This document shows, one piece after another, positions 37,678-46,248 of a stretch of DNA of 64,000 bases; position 1 is the stretch's first letter, and each line of letters opens with the position of its first letter. Made by a program: the position numbers and the translations under genes. Below the pieces are notes generated by a model that saw only the letters and a list, made by a program, of their open reading frames with translations, made no database searches and had not been told where the DNA came from. Origin of the DNA: Phycisphaerae bacterium (GTDB lineage: Bacteria; Planctomycetota; Phycisphaerae; Phycisphaerales; UBA1924); NCBI GenBank assembly GCA_016793805.1, contig JAEUIZ010000022.1, forward strand, positions 1 through 64,000. The letters are read 5' to 3'.

Positions 37678-37731
37678 GGACTCAACACTCACGGGCTCGC
37701 TGGGGCAGTCCCCAGAAAGACGTGCCCCGGG

Positions 37732-39744
37732 TTACGGAGCCGAGCAGCCGGCCGCGAACTTGTTGTTGAAGCAGATGAAGTCGTTGACGTTCAGAATCGG
37801 GATGGTCGTGGACGCGTCGCAGTTGGTGTAATCGGTGATCTGCTGCGCGACCGGGAGCGACTGGGCCGCCGCGAACCTGTTGTTGAAGCAGACGAAGTCG
37901 TTGACGTTGAGGAACGGCACCGTCGTCGAGAGATCGCAGTTGGGGTAGCAGGTCGGGCCGGTCGTGCAGCCGGGGCCGCTGCCCGACTTGCTGCCGCTGA
38001 GAACGAAGGGGAAGTCAACTCGCTCGAAGCCGGAGCCGCAGCCCAGCGGCGCGCCGGCGGCGGCGGTCTCCTCCGGGAACGTCCAGTCGTTGCCGAGCGT
38101 CACCGGGACGTTCTGCTGCCCGTTGCGTCCGGGCATGCCGCGGAACGCCCGCGTGGTCACGGGCGGAGCGAAGTGCGCCGCGTTCGCGTTCGCCTGCGTC
38201 TGCCAGTCAACGTAGTACGTGCCGGCCGTGAGGACCGCGGGCGGGGTCAGAGTTGCCGTGACCTTCCACACCGGCCGGGTCGTGCCCGCCGCGTTGTTGA
38301 AGATGCGATAGATGTTCGTGAACGACGAGCCCGAGAGCCGGTTCGTCGTCGTGTCGCCATACACCACCGACGACGTGGTCAGGCCCGGGGCGCCGTTCCA
38401 GATCTGGAGGTTCAGTGCGCCCGCCGAGAACGGCGACGCGGTCGTCGCGGCGCCGGTCTGGTAGGCGAAGACGTCGACCGTGTTGATCGTCCATGTCTCG
38501 CCCGCGGGAACCGTGAAGTTGTCGGCGAGACGGAAGGGCCCGTTCGCACCGCCGGCGAACCCGGCGATGTTGTTGGAGCAGGCGACGACGCCCGCGGCCT
38601 CGGACCACTGCGAACCCGCCGGAGCGACGCCGCCGCCGACCGTCGTGGTGCCCGTCGCGAGCGGGCCGTTGTTCCACAGGATCACGGGGCCCGAGCAGAC
38701 CGCGTCGGCGCAGGTCGTGTTGTCGCCCTTGTAGACGCCGGCGAGCGAGGTGCACTGCGCCGAGTTGGCGAGGATGCACGAGCCGTCGGAGAGGACGCAG
38801 GCGCCGGGCTGGATGCAGGTCGCCGTCGCGCACGTCGAGTTGTCCCCGCCGTACACGCCGCCGTAGCGGGTGGCGCAGTTCAGCGCGTTGGCCAGGATGC
38901 ACGTCCCGTCCGGGAGGCAGCACGAGCCGGAGTCCACGTTCGCGTCCATCGACAGGACGATCGAAGCCCGCGGACGGAAGGTGCCCGTCGGGTTCGAGGT
39001 GGCGATGAAGCCCTCGGTCGTCTCGAAGATGCCGTTCTGGTTGTTGTCGAACCAGAAGGCGTACTGGCTGTTCCCGATCGTGTTCCCGTCGCCGTAGAAC
39101 CCGACGTCAAACTCGGGGCTCAACGCCGTCCCCGGCGGCGGCGCGGTGTAGATCGACACCACCGCCGCGCCGTTCTCGTTGGCCGCCACGAACGTCGAGA
39201 GCGGGGCCATCGTCAGGTCCACATCGATGAAGTAGATCGTGTTGATCGCCCAGCCGCCCATCGGGGGCGCCAGCGAGATGCGGAACCCGCCCGCCAGGCC
39301 CGAGTTGATCGGCGTCGGCGCGGCCAGCGTGGAGTTGAACGAGTTGAACCACTGGAACTCCAGGTCCGGCGTCGCCGTCGGCGTCGTGGTCGCGTTCGTC
39401 GCGATCGCCAGCGTCACCTTCTTGATCGTGCGGTTCACGCCCGCCGTGCCCGGGCCGGCGCCGGCGCCGGGGCTCTTGTTCAGCACGATGTCGTCGAGCA
39501 CGCGGGGCGTGTTCCCGAACGAGAAGTACCCGCCCAGCGGGAGCGGGGTGAGGTCGCCGTTGTTGTACACATTCTGGTCGAACGCGTCGCCCGACGAGCC
39601 GGTCGGGTTCAGCCGCTCCGACGCCGGACGAGCCTGCACGATCACCCGACCCTGGGCGTTGATGACCTGGTCCTGGGCCATGCTCAACGAGCACGCGCAC
39701 CCGGCCGCCACGACGATAAGCGTACCGCGAACACTCTTCTTCAT
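37732..39744 (-). CDS. Secreted protein with two GC-type dockerin repeats
   Basis: 670 residues with a signal peptide ending ACSLSMAQ. The N-terminal two-fifths look like a beta-sandwich (DLEFQWFNSFNST, NTIYFIDVDLT). The middle has two copies of a Cys-rich unit, SCCLPDGTCILANALNC...GGVYGGDNSTC and ACVLSDGSCILANSAQC...GVYKGDNTTC. A second beta domain follows (LNLQIWNGAPG). The last ~70 residues hold two copies of NCD.STT.P.LNVNDF.CFNN.FAA, the planctomycete dockerin-like module that probably binds calcium and tethers proteins to the surface. ATG 39744 has GGAG 8 nt upstream and a good promoter at 39817-39844. Confidence 0.85.
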   Translation of the reverse strand: MKKSVRGTLIVVAAGCACSLSMAQDQVINAQGRVIVQARPASERLNPTGSSGDAFDQNVYNNGDLTPLPLGGYFSFGNTPRVLDDIVLNKSPGAGAGPGTAGVNRTIKKVTLAIATNATTTPTATPDLEFQWFNSFNSTLAAPTPINSGLAGGFRISLAPPMGGWAINTIYFIDVDLTMAPLSTFVAANENGAAVVSIYTAPPPGTALSPEFDVGFYGDGNTIGNSQYAFWFDNNQNGIFETTEGFIATSNPTGTFRPRASIVLSMDANVDSGSCCLPDGTCILANALNCATRYGGVYGGDNSTCATATCIQPGACVLSDGSCILANSAQCTSLAGVYKGDNTTCADAVCSGPVILWNNGPLATGTTTVGGGVAPAGSQWSEAAGVVACSNNIAGFAGGANGPFRLADNFTVPAGETWTINTVDVFAYQTGAATTASPFSAGALNLQIWNGAPGLTTSSVVYGDTTTNRLSGSSFTNIYRIFNNAAGTTRPVWKVTATLTPPAVLTAGTYYVDWQTQANANAAHFAPPVTTRAFRGMPGRNGQQNVPVTLGNDWTFPEETAAAGAPLGCGSGFERVDFPFVLSGSKSGSGPGCTTGPTCYPNCDLSTTVPFLNVNDFVCFNNRFAAAQSLPVAQQITDYTNCDASTTIPILNVNDFICFNNKFAAGCSAP

Positions 39745-40162
39745 TTTCACAACTCCATGATGACGAATCCGCCCCCACACTCCTCGGCGGTACACGCACC
39801 CCGCCGACCGATCACAAGTATACTGCGTCCCGCCTCCCCGTCAATGGAATTCCACGCGTCCGAATAGCCGCCTCCGACTCCCCTGCCGTCTGGGAGACAT
39901 GGGCAAGGTGCCCGCCACGCCGGTGTCGGCTTCGATCGACCTAATCGGTCGAGAATCTCCGGATTGCGACGTCCCGAATCAACCGATCGAGCACCCGTCA
40001 CCCGCAGCCCGACCGCAACCGGATCTCCAGCCCGACACCGCCCGCCACGGTCCACAAGCCACCCCCGTGGCCGGTCGACGCCGCCAGGGGCTTCCCGGGC
40101 TCGGGCCCATGGGCTCGCGATGGGCCGAGAGCCTCGCTGACGAGACGAACAAGCCGCCTTGC
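39745..40162. other. Intergenic region with a promoter
   Basis: A 418-bp spacer between the HD-fold gene stop and the secreted-protein start, both on the minus strand. It holds the promoter at 39817-39844. The rest shows no coding signal, and I see no strong terminator; a short CGACC...GGTCG inverted repeat lies near 39940. Confidence 0.5.
39817..39844 (-). promoter_or_regulatory. Sigma-70-type promoter for the secreted dockerin protein
   Basis: On the minus strand TTGACG (39839-39844) and TATACT (39817-39822) are separated by exactly 16 nt, close to the sigma-70 consensus. A leader of about 65 nt with GGAG precedes the ATG at 39744. Confidence 0.62.
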
Positions 40163-40753
40163 TTACTTGGCCTGCTTCCCGAGCACCTTGGCGATGTCAA
40201 AGTCGATGAAGTCCGCGTGGTGGAAGATCCAACTCTCGATCGTCCTCTCCACCTTGTCGCCCTCGTGGCTGTGCGTGGCGACGATGTGCATGACTTCCGC
40301 AGGGATGCCGTGCTTGTAGCAGAGCGCCACCCCGCTGAACGGGTGCCGGAGCATGTCACCAAAGAAGCCCTTGACGGGCACGGGCCTCCCATCCGCCCCC
40401 GGCTTCTTGTCGAACTCCAGCATCTTCCCCACGTCCGCCAGCAGGCTCCCCGCGATCAGATAATCCAGATTCACCGGGATCCGACTGCCAAAGACCTCCT
40501 TCAGCACGCCCGCGATCGCGACGCACTGCTTGCAGCACGAGTTCAGGTGCTCGACAAACCGCAGGTCGATCTTCCCCGCCAGCAGCGTGAACGGGATCGC
40601 CCGGATCTCGTCGAACGTCCACCCCTTGCCCCCGCAGCCCGTTGTCAGCGCCTCGTCCCACACCGCCGCCACCTTCTCTCTCAACCCGGCGTCCTTGATG
40701 TCCATGAGGTTCGGGAACAGCGTCGCGATGTCCGAGACCGTGTGCTTGGCCAT
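40163..40753 (-). CDS. HD-fold protein with altered HD motif
   Basis: 196 residues, helical, similar to HD-domain phosphohydrolases: LIAGSLLADVGKMLEFD, HPFSGVALCYKHGIPAEVMHIVATHSHEGD and IFHHADFIDFD. In the usual LLHDVGK the His is Ala here (LLADVGK), so one metal ligand is missing; the other His and Asp residues are kept. A CCKQC cluster precedes the core. It may be a catalytically weak or regulatory member. ATG 40753 has TATATT 6 nt upstream and is divergent from a methyltransferase 32 bp away. Confidence 0.78.
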   Translation of the reverse strand: MAKHTVSDIATLFPNLMDIKDAGLREKVAAVWDEALTTGCGGKGWTFDEIRAIPFTLLAGKIDLRFVEHLNSCCKQCVAIAGVLKEVFGSRIPVNLDYLIAGSLLADVGKMLEFDKKPGADGRPVPVKGFFGDMLRHPFSGVALCYKHGIPAEVMHIVATHSHEGDKVERTIESWIFHHADFIDFDIAKVLGKQAK

Positions 40754-40759
40754 GTCGGC

Positions 40760-40765
40760 AATATA
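40760..40765 (-). promoter_or_regulatory. Leaderless-type -10 box for the HD-fold gene
   Basis: TATATT on the minus strand, 6 nt before the ATG at 40753. It is only 9 bp from the -10 box of the divergent methyltransferase, so the two promoters must compete for polymerase. Confidence 0.52.
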
Positions 40766-40774
40766 GCCGCGGTC

Positions 40775-40780
40775 TACCCT
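40775..40780 (+). promoter_or_regulatory. Leaderless-type -10 box for the methyltransferase
   Basis: TACCCT ends 5 nt before the ATG at 40786, with no ribosome site. It faces the HD-fold promoter in a 32-bp divergent gap. Confidence 0.42.
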
Positions 40781-40785
40781 CGACC

Positions 40786-41466
40786 ATGTCCTCGCCCCTG
40801 CCCACACGCGACGGCTACGACCGCTGGGCCGAGATCTATGACGACGACGGCAATCCGCTCGTCGCGCTCGAAGAACCACTCACGCGGCACCATCTCGGCA
40901 AGGTCGCGGGCCTCCGCGTGCTCGACGCCGGCTGCGGGACCGGGCGCCACGCGCTCCCCCTTGCCCGGGCCGGCGCGTCCGTCAGCGCCGTCGACTTCTC
41001 CGAGGGCATGCTCGCCCGGGCTCGTGCCAAGCCCGATGCCGACCGCGTCACCTGGCTCGTCCACGACCTGAGTCGGCCCCTTCCTTTCGCCGACGCCGCG
41101 TTCGATCGAGTGCTCGGCGCGCTCGTGCTCGACCACATCGCCGACCCGCCCGCGTTCTTCGGCGAACTGGCCCGCGTCTGCGACCCGCGCGGACGGATCG
41201 TCCTCGCCGCCATGCACCCCGCGATGCTCCTCAAGAGCGTCCAGGCCCGGTTCACCGACCCCGCGACCGGCATCAAGACGCCGATCCAGAGCGTGCCCAA
41301 CCAGATCAGCGGGTTCGTCATGGCCGCGGAACGCGCGAACCTCCGCTTCGCGCACATGTCCGAGCACGCGCCCGACGCTTCGCTCGCCGAGCGCCTGCCC
41401 CGGGCCCATCCCTACCTCGGGTGGCCCATGCTGCTCGTGATGGTGCTCGAGCCGTGCGATCGGTAG
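40786..41466 (+). CDS. Class I SAM-dependent methyltransferase
   Basis: 226 residues. The SAM-binding motif I is VLDAGCGTGRHALPLA; motif II is VSAVDFSEGMLARAR; the later LPFADAAFDRVLGALVLDHI is motif IV-like. The family methylates small molecules or cofactors (UbiE/Methyltransf_11 type). The substrate is unknown and neighbours do not suggest one. It is divergent from the HD-fold gene and converges with the dockerin-type gene ending at 41567. Confidence 0.86.
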   Translation: MSSPLPTRDGYDRWAEIYDDDGNPLVALEEPLTRHHLGKVAGLRVLDAGCGTGRHALPLARAGASVSAVDFSEGMLARARAKPDADRVTWLVHDLSRPLPFADAAFDRVLGALVLDHIADPPAFFGELARVCDPRGRIVLAAMHPAMLLKSVQARFTDPATGIKTPIQSVPNQISGFVMAAERANLRFAHMSEHAPDASLAERLPRAHPYLGWPMLLVMVLEPCDR

Positions 41467-41566
41467 TCGAACCGCCCGGCGTCGCGCGCATCCCTCGCCA
41501 CCGAAACGCGCCGGCCGCCCTCTCGGACGGCCGACGCAGCACTCGATTCACGGGCTCGGGCCCGGT

Positions 41567-43432
41567 TCAGCATCCCCGCCCAAATGCCTTGAGGAACAGG
41601 ATCAGGTCCTTCTCGTTCACCGTGCCGTCGTCGTTGAAGTCCGCCCACAGCGACTGCGCCTGGTACGCGGCGAGGAACTCGATGTAGTCGCGGCTGTCGA
41701 CCCGCCCGTCGTCGTTGAAGTCCGCCGGACATTCCGGCGACGACGCCAGTTCCTCGTCCTCGATGTTCTTGGTCTCCGGGCCCGTCGGCACCGAGACGCC
41801 CATGCCGTCTCGGCTCGTGGCCAGCGAGAGCGTGTGCCCGAACTCGTGGTCGGTCCACAGGCCCCGCACGACGCTCCAGCCGCGCCGATCGGTCTTGCCC
41901 TGGGCCACTTCCAGCGCCTTGCCGCGGCTCGTGACCACGATCGAGCCGGTATCGGTCACCTGCGGGTTGCGCGGCTCCGAGCCCGCCGGCAGCGGGATCG
42001 TCTCAACGATCGCCATCGCACCATTCGGGGTCTGCCGGGCGATGCGGATGACCGGAGCAGAGGAGTCGCAGATGATCACGACGCCATCGAGCCTGGGATG
42101 GGCCATGATCGTCGTCACGCCGGTGTCGGTGTTCGCGCCCGAGAACGCGTGCGTCGAGACCGGACCGCCCGAGAGGTCCGGGTCGAAGCGGTGGAGCACC
42201 GGCCCGTTGGGGGCCTGCGCGAGCACGACCAGTTGATTCGCGCGGTCGTCGAAGGACGTCGCCAGCACGGGCCCGGGCGTGGTCGTCGCGCGAAGCATCC
42301 GCACGCTCCCGTCCACGAAGGCGTAGGAGTAGACCCCCGTCGAAGTCCCGACGTACAGCCGGCCGACCGGGCTGGTGCATGTATCCACGGCCGGCCCCGG
42401 CAGGTCCGCGGCCCCCATCACCGTTGTCCCGGAGAGGTCGTGGAACACGACCTTCCCGGCACCGCTTCCGCCGCCAGAACCCGCCCGCGTCACCACCGCC
42501 GCCGTCGTGAAGTTCGGCATGAGTTCCACCGAGGCGATCGACCCCAGGCCCGACGGGAGCCGCAGCGGCTCGACGTGCGTCGTCGGCATCCCCGGCCCGC
42601 GCAGGAGCGTCGGACGCACGATGTTCACGCCCGCTTCCTCCCCGTTCACAACCTCGCCGGTGAGCGCGATCGTCGGCATGATGTTCAGGATCCCGTCCAG
42701 GATCTTGGTCTTGGACGGGCCGTAGTCGTTGACGAACTTCCAGTACACGCGTTGTTGCGTGGAACCGTTCTGGAGCCGATACGTCGCCAGCGCCTGGCGG
42801 AGCCCCTCCCGATACACGCCCCACGGCGAGTTGACGAACTTGCTGTCGCTCGAGTTCGGGTCGCGGGCGCCGATCGTCGGGAAGGGCGAGCAGGCGTTGT
42901 AGACGTTCCGCATGGCGAGGATATGCCCACCGGTGCGGTGCCAGACCCCGGGGTTCTCCGCCTCCGGCTCATACGTCCCGCGCACCATGAGCGGGAACCC
43001 GCCCAGCGCGATCGTGTTGTGCATGTCCACAGGGCTGGGCGGAACGCCGTCGGCCCAGGCCTGCGTGGAGACCACGAACTGCCCCGGCGCCCGCTCGTTG
43101 AAGAACGCGAGCATCCCATTGACGAAGCCGGTGCTTCCTGTCCCGCCCGCGTCGGTGTTCATCAGCGCGCCCAGGTAGGTCAGCAGCACGCTCACCCCGT
43201 TGTAGTTCGCCGGGTCCGCCCAGTCGTACTCGTGCCCGAACATCAGTTGCGGCGCGCCGTGATTCGCCATGGACGCCACCACGTCCAGCGCGCTCGCGGG
43301 GATGCAGTGCCCCGATCCATTGTTCGGCACGCCCCAGACCAGCGGCATGTTCGGCTGCCGACGCTGGCCAAGGTCGGGGATCCCCGGGCGATGCACGTCG
43401 CACTGCGCGTGCGCCGTCCCACCCCTTCCCAT
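41567..43432 (-). CDS. Extracellular-type protein with dockerin I-like end
   Basis: 621 residues. The first half reads like a large secreted domain (GHEYDWADPANYNG, GGFPLMVRGTYEPEAENPG). The middle has beta-propeller-like repeats (VGRLYVGTSTGVYSYAFVDGS, VVIICDSSAPVIRIARQ). The end holds two calcium loops of the dockerin I kind, DFNDDGRVDSRDYIEFL and DFNDDGTVNEKDLILFL. The mature-looking sequence AHAQ|CDVHRPG begins only 7 residues in, and no hydrophobic signal helix precedes it in any frame. The start at 43432 (GGGAGGGGG just before) is therefore doubtful and the 5' end may be damaged or misread. Confidence 0.72.
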   Translation of the reverse strand: MGRGGTAHAQCDVHRPGIPDLGQRRQPNMPLVWGVPNNGSGHCIPASALDVVASMANHGAPQLMFGHEYDWADPANYNGVSVLLTYLGALMNTDAGGTGSTGFVNGMLAFFNERAPGQFVVSTQAWADGVPPSPVDMHNTIALGGFPLMVRGTYEPEAENPGVWHRTGGHILAMRNVYNACSPFPTIGARDPNSSDSKFVNSPWGVYREGLRQALATYRLQNGSTQQRVYWKFVNDYGPSKTKILDGILNIMPTIALTGEVVNGEEAGVNIVRPTLLRGPGMPTTHVEPLRLPSGLGSIASVELMPNFTTAAVVTRAGSGGGSGAGKVVFHDLSGTTVMGAADLPGPAVDTCTSPVGRLYVGTSTGVYSYAFVDGSVRMLRATTTPGPVLATSFDDRANQLVVLAQAPNGPVLHRFDPDLSGGPVSTHAFSGANTDTGVTTIMAHPRLDGVVIICDSSAPVIRIARQTPNGAMAIVETIPLPAGSEPRNPQVTDTGSIVVTSRGKALEVAQGKTDRRGWSVVRGLWTDHEFGHTLSLATSRDGMGVSVPTGPETKNIEDEELASSPECPADFNDDGRVDSRDYIEFLAAYQAQSLWADFNDDGTVNEKDLILFLKAFGRGC

Positions 43433-43459
43433 CCCCCTCCCGTGTGCCGCCCCGCGCGA

Positions 43460-43465
43460 TATCCT
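43460..43465 (+). promoter_or_regulatory. Possible -10 box for the metal-site lipoprotein gene
   Basis: TATCCT lies 35 nt before the ATG at 43501, giving a leader of about 28 nt that contains GGAG 7 nt from the start. Confidence 0.35.
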
Positions 43466-43500
43466 CCACTCGTGTCCTGAATCACGCCGTGGAGCCCGCC

Positions 43501-44217
43501 ATGCGCCCCCTTGCCGCTCTGCTGCTCTCCGCCTCCGTCGCGCTGCTTGCCGCCTGCTCGCGCGACGCCACCACACCACGCACCGACGCTTCGGCCCACG
43601 CCGCGCGACCGTCCGAGCCCACCGTCGGCCCGACCGACCCCGCACGCCGCAACGCCTACTACCTCAGCACCTGCGCCCTCTGCAACCGCCCGCTCGGTTA
43701 CATCGGCCCGGCCATCGACCACACCCACGCCGGCCGCCCGCTCCGCTTCTGCGCCACGTCTTGCGTCGATCGCTTCCTTGCCGATCCTGCCGCGGGCCTT
43801 GCGCACGCCGACGCCGTGATGATCGCCGACCAGCGCCCGCACTACCCGCCCGGGCCTTCGATCGTCAGCGGGCGTGCCCTCGGCCCCGCGCCCGTCGAGA
43901 TCATCTGGAACAACCGCCTGGTCCGCCTCGCCGACGATGACGACCGCCGCGCCTTCCTTGCCGACCCGGATCGCCACCTCCGGGCCCTCGACGACGCCGT
44001 CCTCGCCGCCCAGGCCCCCACCTACGGCATGCCGACCCGCTGCCCCGTGCAGGGCGACATCCTCGACGACGACGTGCCCATCGACATCGTCATCGCCTCT
44101 CGCATGGTCCGCGTCTGCTGCCAGCGCTGCGTCCGCGTCGTCCGCGCTCGACCATACCAATACCTCGCCATGGTGGACTACGCCAACAAGGAAGCCGCCC
44201 AGCGCGCCGCCAAGTAG
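43501..44217 (+). CDS. Lipoprotein with two TRASH/YHS-like metal sites
   Basis: 238 residues. The signal ends LLAAC, so Cys19 is a likely lipid anchor. Two Cys clusters resemble metal-binding TRASH/YHS modules: CALC (58-61) with FCATSCVDRF (84-88), and CPVQGDIL (161) with VCCQRC (186-190). Each follows the CXXC or CPV.G...C..C layout used by metal sensors and transporters. Between them is an acidic stretch. I infer a periplasmic metal-binding or metallochaperone lipoprotein; the metal is unknown. It converges with the SDR gene, 10 bp apart. Confidence 0.72.
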   Translation: MRPLAALLLSASVALLAACSRDATTPRTDASAHAARPSEPTVGPTDPARRNAYYLSTCALCNRPLGYIGPAIDHTHAGRPLRFCATSCVDRFLADPAAGLAHADAVMIADQRPHYPPGPSIVSGRALGPAPVEIIWNNRLVRLADDDDRRAFLADPDRHLRALDDAVLAAQAPTYGMPTRCPVQGDILDDDVPIDIVIASRMVRVCCQRCVRVVRARPYQYLAMVDYANKEAAQRAAK

Positions 44218-44227
44218 CCGCCCCTCC

Positions 44228-45067
44228 CTACGGGTACTCCTGCCGCGTCGGGCGGATCATCACGTCGTTGACGTGGACGCCCGCGGGCTGCGAGACGACA
44301 AACAGCACCAGGCGCGCGATGTCCGCGGGCGCGAGCACCGGCCCGATCGAGTCCATGAACTTGCCGAACGACTCGGGATCGTAGTTGGCCACGCTCTGGA
44401 ACTCGCTGCGGACGATCCCCGGCTCGATGAGCGTCACGCGCACCCCGCGCGGCGCCATGAGCCGGCGGAGCGACTCGGCCAGCATGTGGACCCCCGCCTT
44501 GGCGCTGCCATAGAGCGACGAGAACGGCGAGAGGTGCCGACCCACCGTCGAGCCGAGCACCACGATGTCGCGCGGGCGATCGAGCCAGTCCGCGGGCGGC
44601 GCGGGGGAAGAGGGGGGCGCGCCCCGCACCACGGGCACGGGCCCGGCCATGCGCTCCGCCGCCGCACGCATCAGCCGCGCCGCCGCGACCAGGTTGATCC
44701 GAAAGACCTCCTCCCACTGCGACACGTCCGAGTCGTAGACGCTCCCGCGCAGCCCGCGGCCAGCATTCACCACCACCAGGTCCGCCTCGCGCGTCCCGCC
44801 GCCCAGCCGATCCCTCGCGGCGTCGAGCATCCGCCCGATCACGCCCTCGTCCGCGGCGTCGCCCGCGACCACGGCCGTGCGCGCCCCACTTGCCCCCCCT
44901 GCTGCCGCTCCCCCGCCGGGTTCCAGGTCTCGCGCGAGCGCCTCGAGCCGATCCGCTCGTCGCGCGTTGAGCACCACCCGCGCCCCGCCCGCCGACAGCG
45001 AGCGCGCGATCGCCTCCCCGATCCCCGCGCTCGCCCCCGTCACCACAGCGATCCGATCGTTGACCAT
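44228..45067 (-). CDS. SDR-family oxidoreductase
   Basis: 279 residues of the classical short-chain dehydrogenase family. The nucleotide site is TGASAGIGEAIA (10-21), then NAG in VVVNAGRG, catalytic Ser in VLGSTVG and YGSAK with Tyr and Lys. ARRADRL at strand 2 suggests NADPH preference. An insertion rich in Pro and Ala (around residues 140-160) sits before the Ser. The end lacks the usual dimer helix extension and stops at RQEYP. The substrate is unknown. ATG 45067 has TAGACT 6 nt upstream. Confidence 0.9.
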   Translation of the reverse strand: MVNDRIAVVTGASAGIGEAIARSLSAGGARVVLNARRADRLEALARDLEPGGGAAAGGASGARTAVVAGDAADEGVIGRMLDAARDRLGGGTREADLVVVNAGRGLRGSVYDSDVSQWEEVFRINLVAAARLMRAAAERMAGPVPVVRGAPPSSPAPPADWLDRPRDIVVLGSTVGRHLSPFSSLYGSAKAGVHMLAESLRRLMAPRGVRVTLIEPGIVRSEFQSVANYDPESFGKFMDSIGPVLAPADIARLVLFVVSQPAGVHVNDVMIRPTRQEYP

Positions 45068-45073
45068 GGCCGC

Positions 45074-45079
45074 AGTCTA
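45074..45079 (-). promoter_or_regulatory. Leaderless-type -10 box for the SDR gene
   Basis: TAGACT on the minus strand, 6 nt before the ATG at 45067; spacer GCGGCC. Confidence 0.48.
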
Positions 45080-45183
45080 TCGGGCCGGCCTGCGGCCCAT
45101 CCGCTTCGGACACTCCTGTGCGCGCGCCGACGGCCCGCGCGTCACGCACGCACGGGCCATCGGCCTCGGTACCCCACCTCTCG

Positions 45184-45196
45184 CCCCCCCCCCCCC
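45184..45196. repeat. 13-base C homopolymer
   Basis: Thirteen C in a row in the gap between the SDR gene and the secreted Cys/His-rich gene, followed by a pyrimidine-rich CCACC/CCTCC stretch. It is outside any gene I accept and could be slippage-prone or a sequencing artefact. Confidence 0.85.
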
Positions 45197-45299
45197 TCCA
45201 CCTCCACCCCACCCACTACCACCACCGCCTCTTCGTGTGGTGTGCCGCGCGAGCCCGCCGGTGCGCACGTGCGAGGCTCGATCGCGTTGGATCACGGAA

Positions 45300-45337
45300 C
45301 CGACCCGCGCGACGCCTACGGACGCCGCGCGGGTCGG
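45300..45337 (-). terminator. Perfect 12-bp hairpin after the Cys/His-rich gene
   Basis: CCGACCCGCGCG and CGCGCGGGTCGG pair exactly with a 14-nt loop. On the minus strand it begins 11 nt past the stop at 45349. The T tract is weak. Confidence 0.6.
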
Positions 45338-45348
45338 CGGTCAGGAGT

Positions 45349-46062
45349 TCAACCCTTCCCGCGGATGCGGGCCGCGATCTGTGCCTTGGTCGCGGCCTCG
45401 GGCGTCGGGCGGATCACCCTCTTCGCCGCCGATGCGGCCTGGGCGTCCGCGTCGCGGGCGGGTGCGTTCGCGCCGGCGCGGCGCTGGACGGTCGCGTCCG
45501 TGCGCTCGACACCATTCGTGCGCGCGCCCGCGTCAGTTCGAGCCGACGGCTCGGCCCCGCGGCCCGCGGGCTCTCTCCCGCGATCCTCGCCGCGGCGCAC
45601 GTCGGCGTCCGAACCCCGCTGGCGTTCGCCATCGCCCCAGCGTCGCTCGCCATCGCCCCAGCGGTGGTCGCGCCGGTGCTGGTCTCCCCAGCCGCAACGG
45701 CCGTCGCAGTGATGCCGACAGGGATTCTCGCAGGGGTCGATCGGCACGAGGATGATCCGGCAGACGCGCTCATAGGTAGTGCGCTCGTGGCGGCGTCCGC
45801 AGGCGTCGTACCAGACATGGGTCCGCGGGACGGTTTCCCAGACGGTCTGCTCGCGGTAGCGGACGACATGACAGGAGTCGTCGCAGGCGGGCCGACACGC
45901 CACGGGCGGGCAGGGCGGGGGAGCGCAGTGGACGACCGGCGGGTGCCCGATGCGGATGCCGATCCCACCGATCGAGATTCGGACGCCGCCGTCGGCGTTG
46001 GCCGATCCCGTCGAGGCAAGAAGGAGTCCACAGGCGGACAACAGACTGAAGGTGGTCTTCAT
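45349..46062 (-). CDS. Secreted Cys/His-rich low-complexity protein
   Basis: 237 residues with a signal peptide (MKTTFSLLSACGLLLASTGSANA). The mature start is GGVRISIGGIGIRIG, then a Cys/Pro-rich part (CAPPPCPPVACRPACDDSC), a Trp/Tyr-rich part (VWETVPRTHVWYDACGRRHE) and more Cys (CENPCRHHCDGRCGW). The second half is Arg/Asp/Gly repeats (GDGERRWGDGERQRG) and an Arg/Ala-rich tail that looks disordered. I do not recognise a family. It may be a disulphide-rich cell-wall or surface component, a known trait of planctomycete walls. ATG 46062 has GGGAG 7-8 nt upstream. Confidence 0.7.
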   Translation of the reverse strand: MKTTFSLLSACGLLLASTGSANADGGVRISIGGIGIRIGHPPVVHCAPPPCPPVACRPACDDSCHVVRYREQTVWETVPRTHVWYDACGRRHERTTYERVCRIILVPIDPCENPCRHHCDGRCGWGDQHRRDHRWGDGERRWGDGERQRGSDADVRRGEDRGREPAGRGAEPSARTDAGARTNGVERTDATVQRRAGANAPARDADAQAASAAKRVIRPTPEAATKAQIAARIRGKG

Positions 46063-46236
46063 GACCGGTCTCCCAAGGCGGCTACGGATGCGCTTGTCGG
46101 GCCGACGCGGCCCGTTGGGCATGAGTTAGCCGTCACTAAGTTAGACGCGCAGCCCTGGATGGAGTTCCCGGGTTCGATCGAGCGTTGCGCGGCCGTGACC
46201 GAGTCGTTCGGCGGAGGTCAGAGGCCCGGTCGGGTG

Positions 46237-46242
46237 TAGACT
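46237..46242 (+). promoter_or_regulatory. Leaderless-type -10 box for the aldehyde dehydrogenase
   Basis: TAGACT ends 6 nt before the ATG at 46249, with spacer CGGGCG and no ribosome site. Confidence 0.48.
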
Positions 46243-46248
46243 CGGGCG

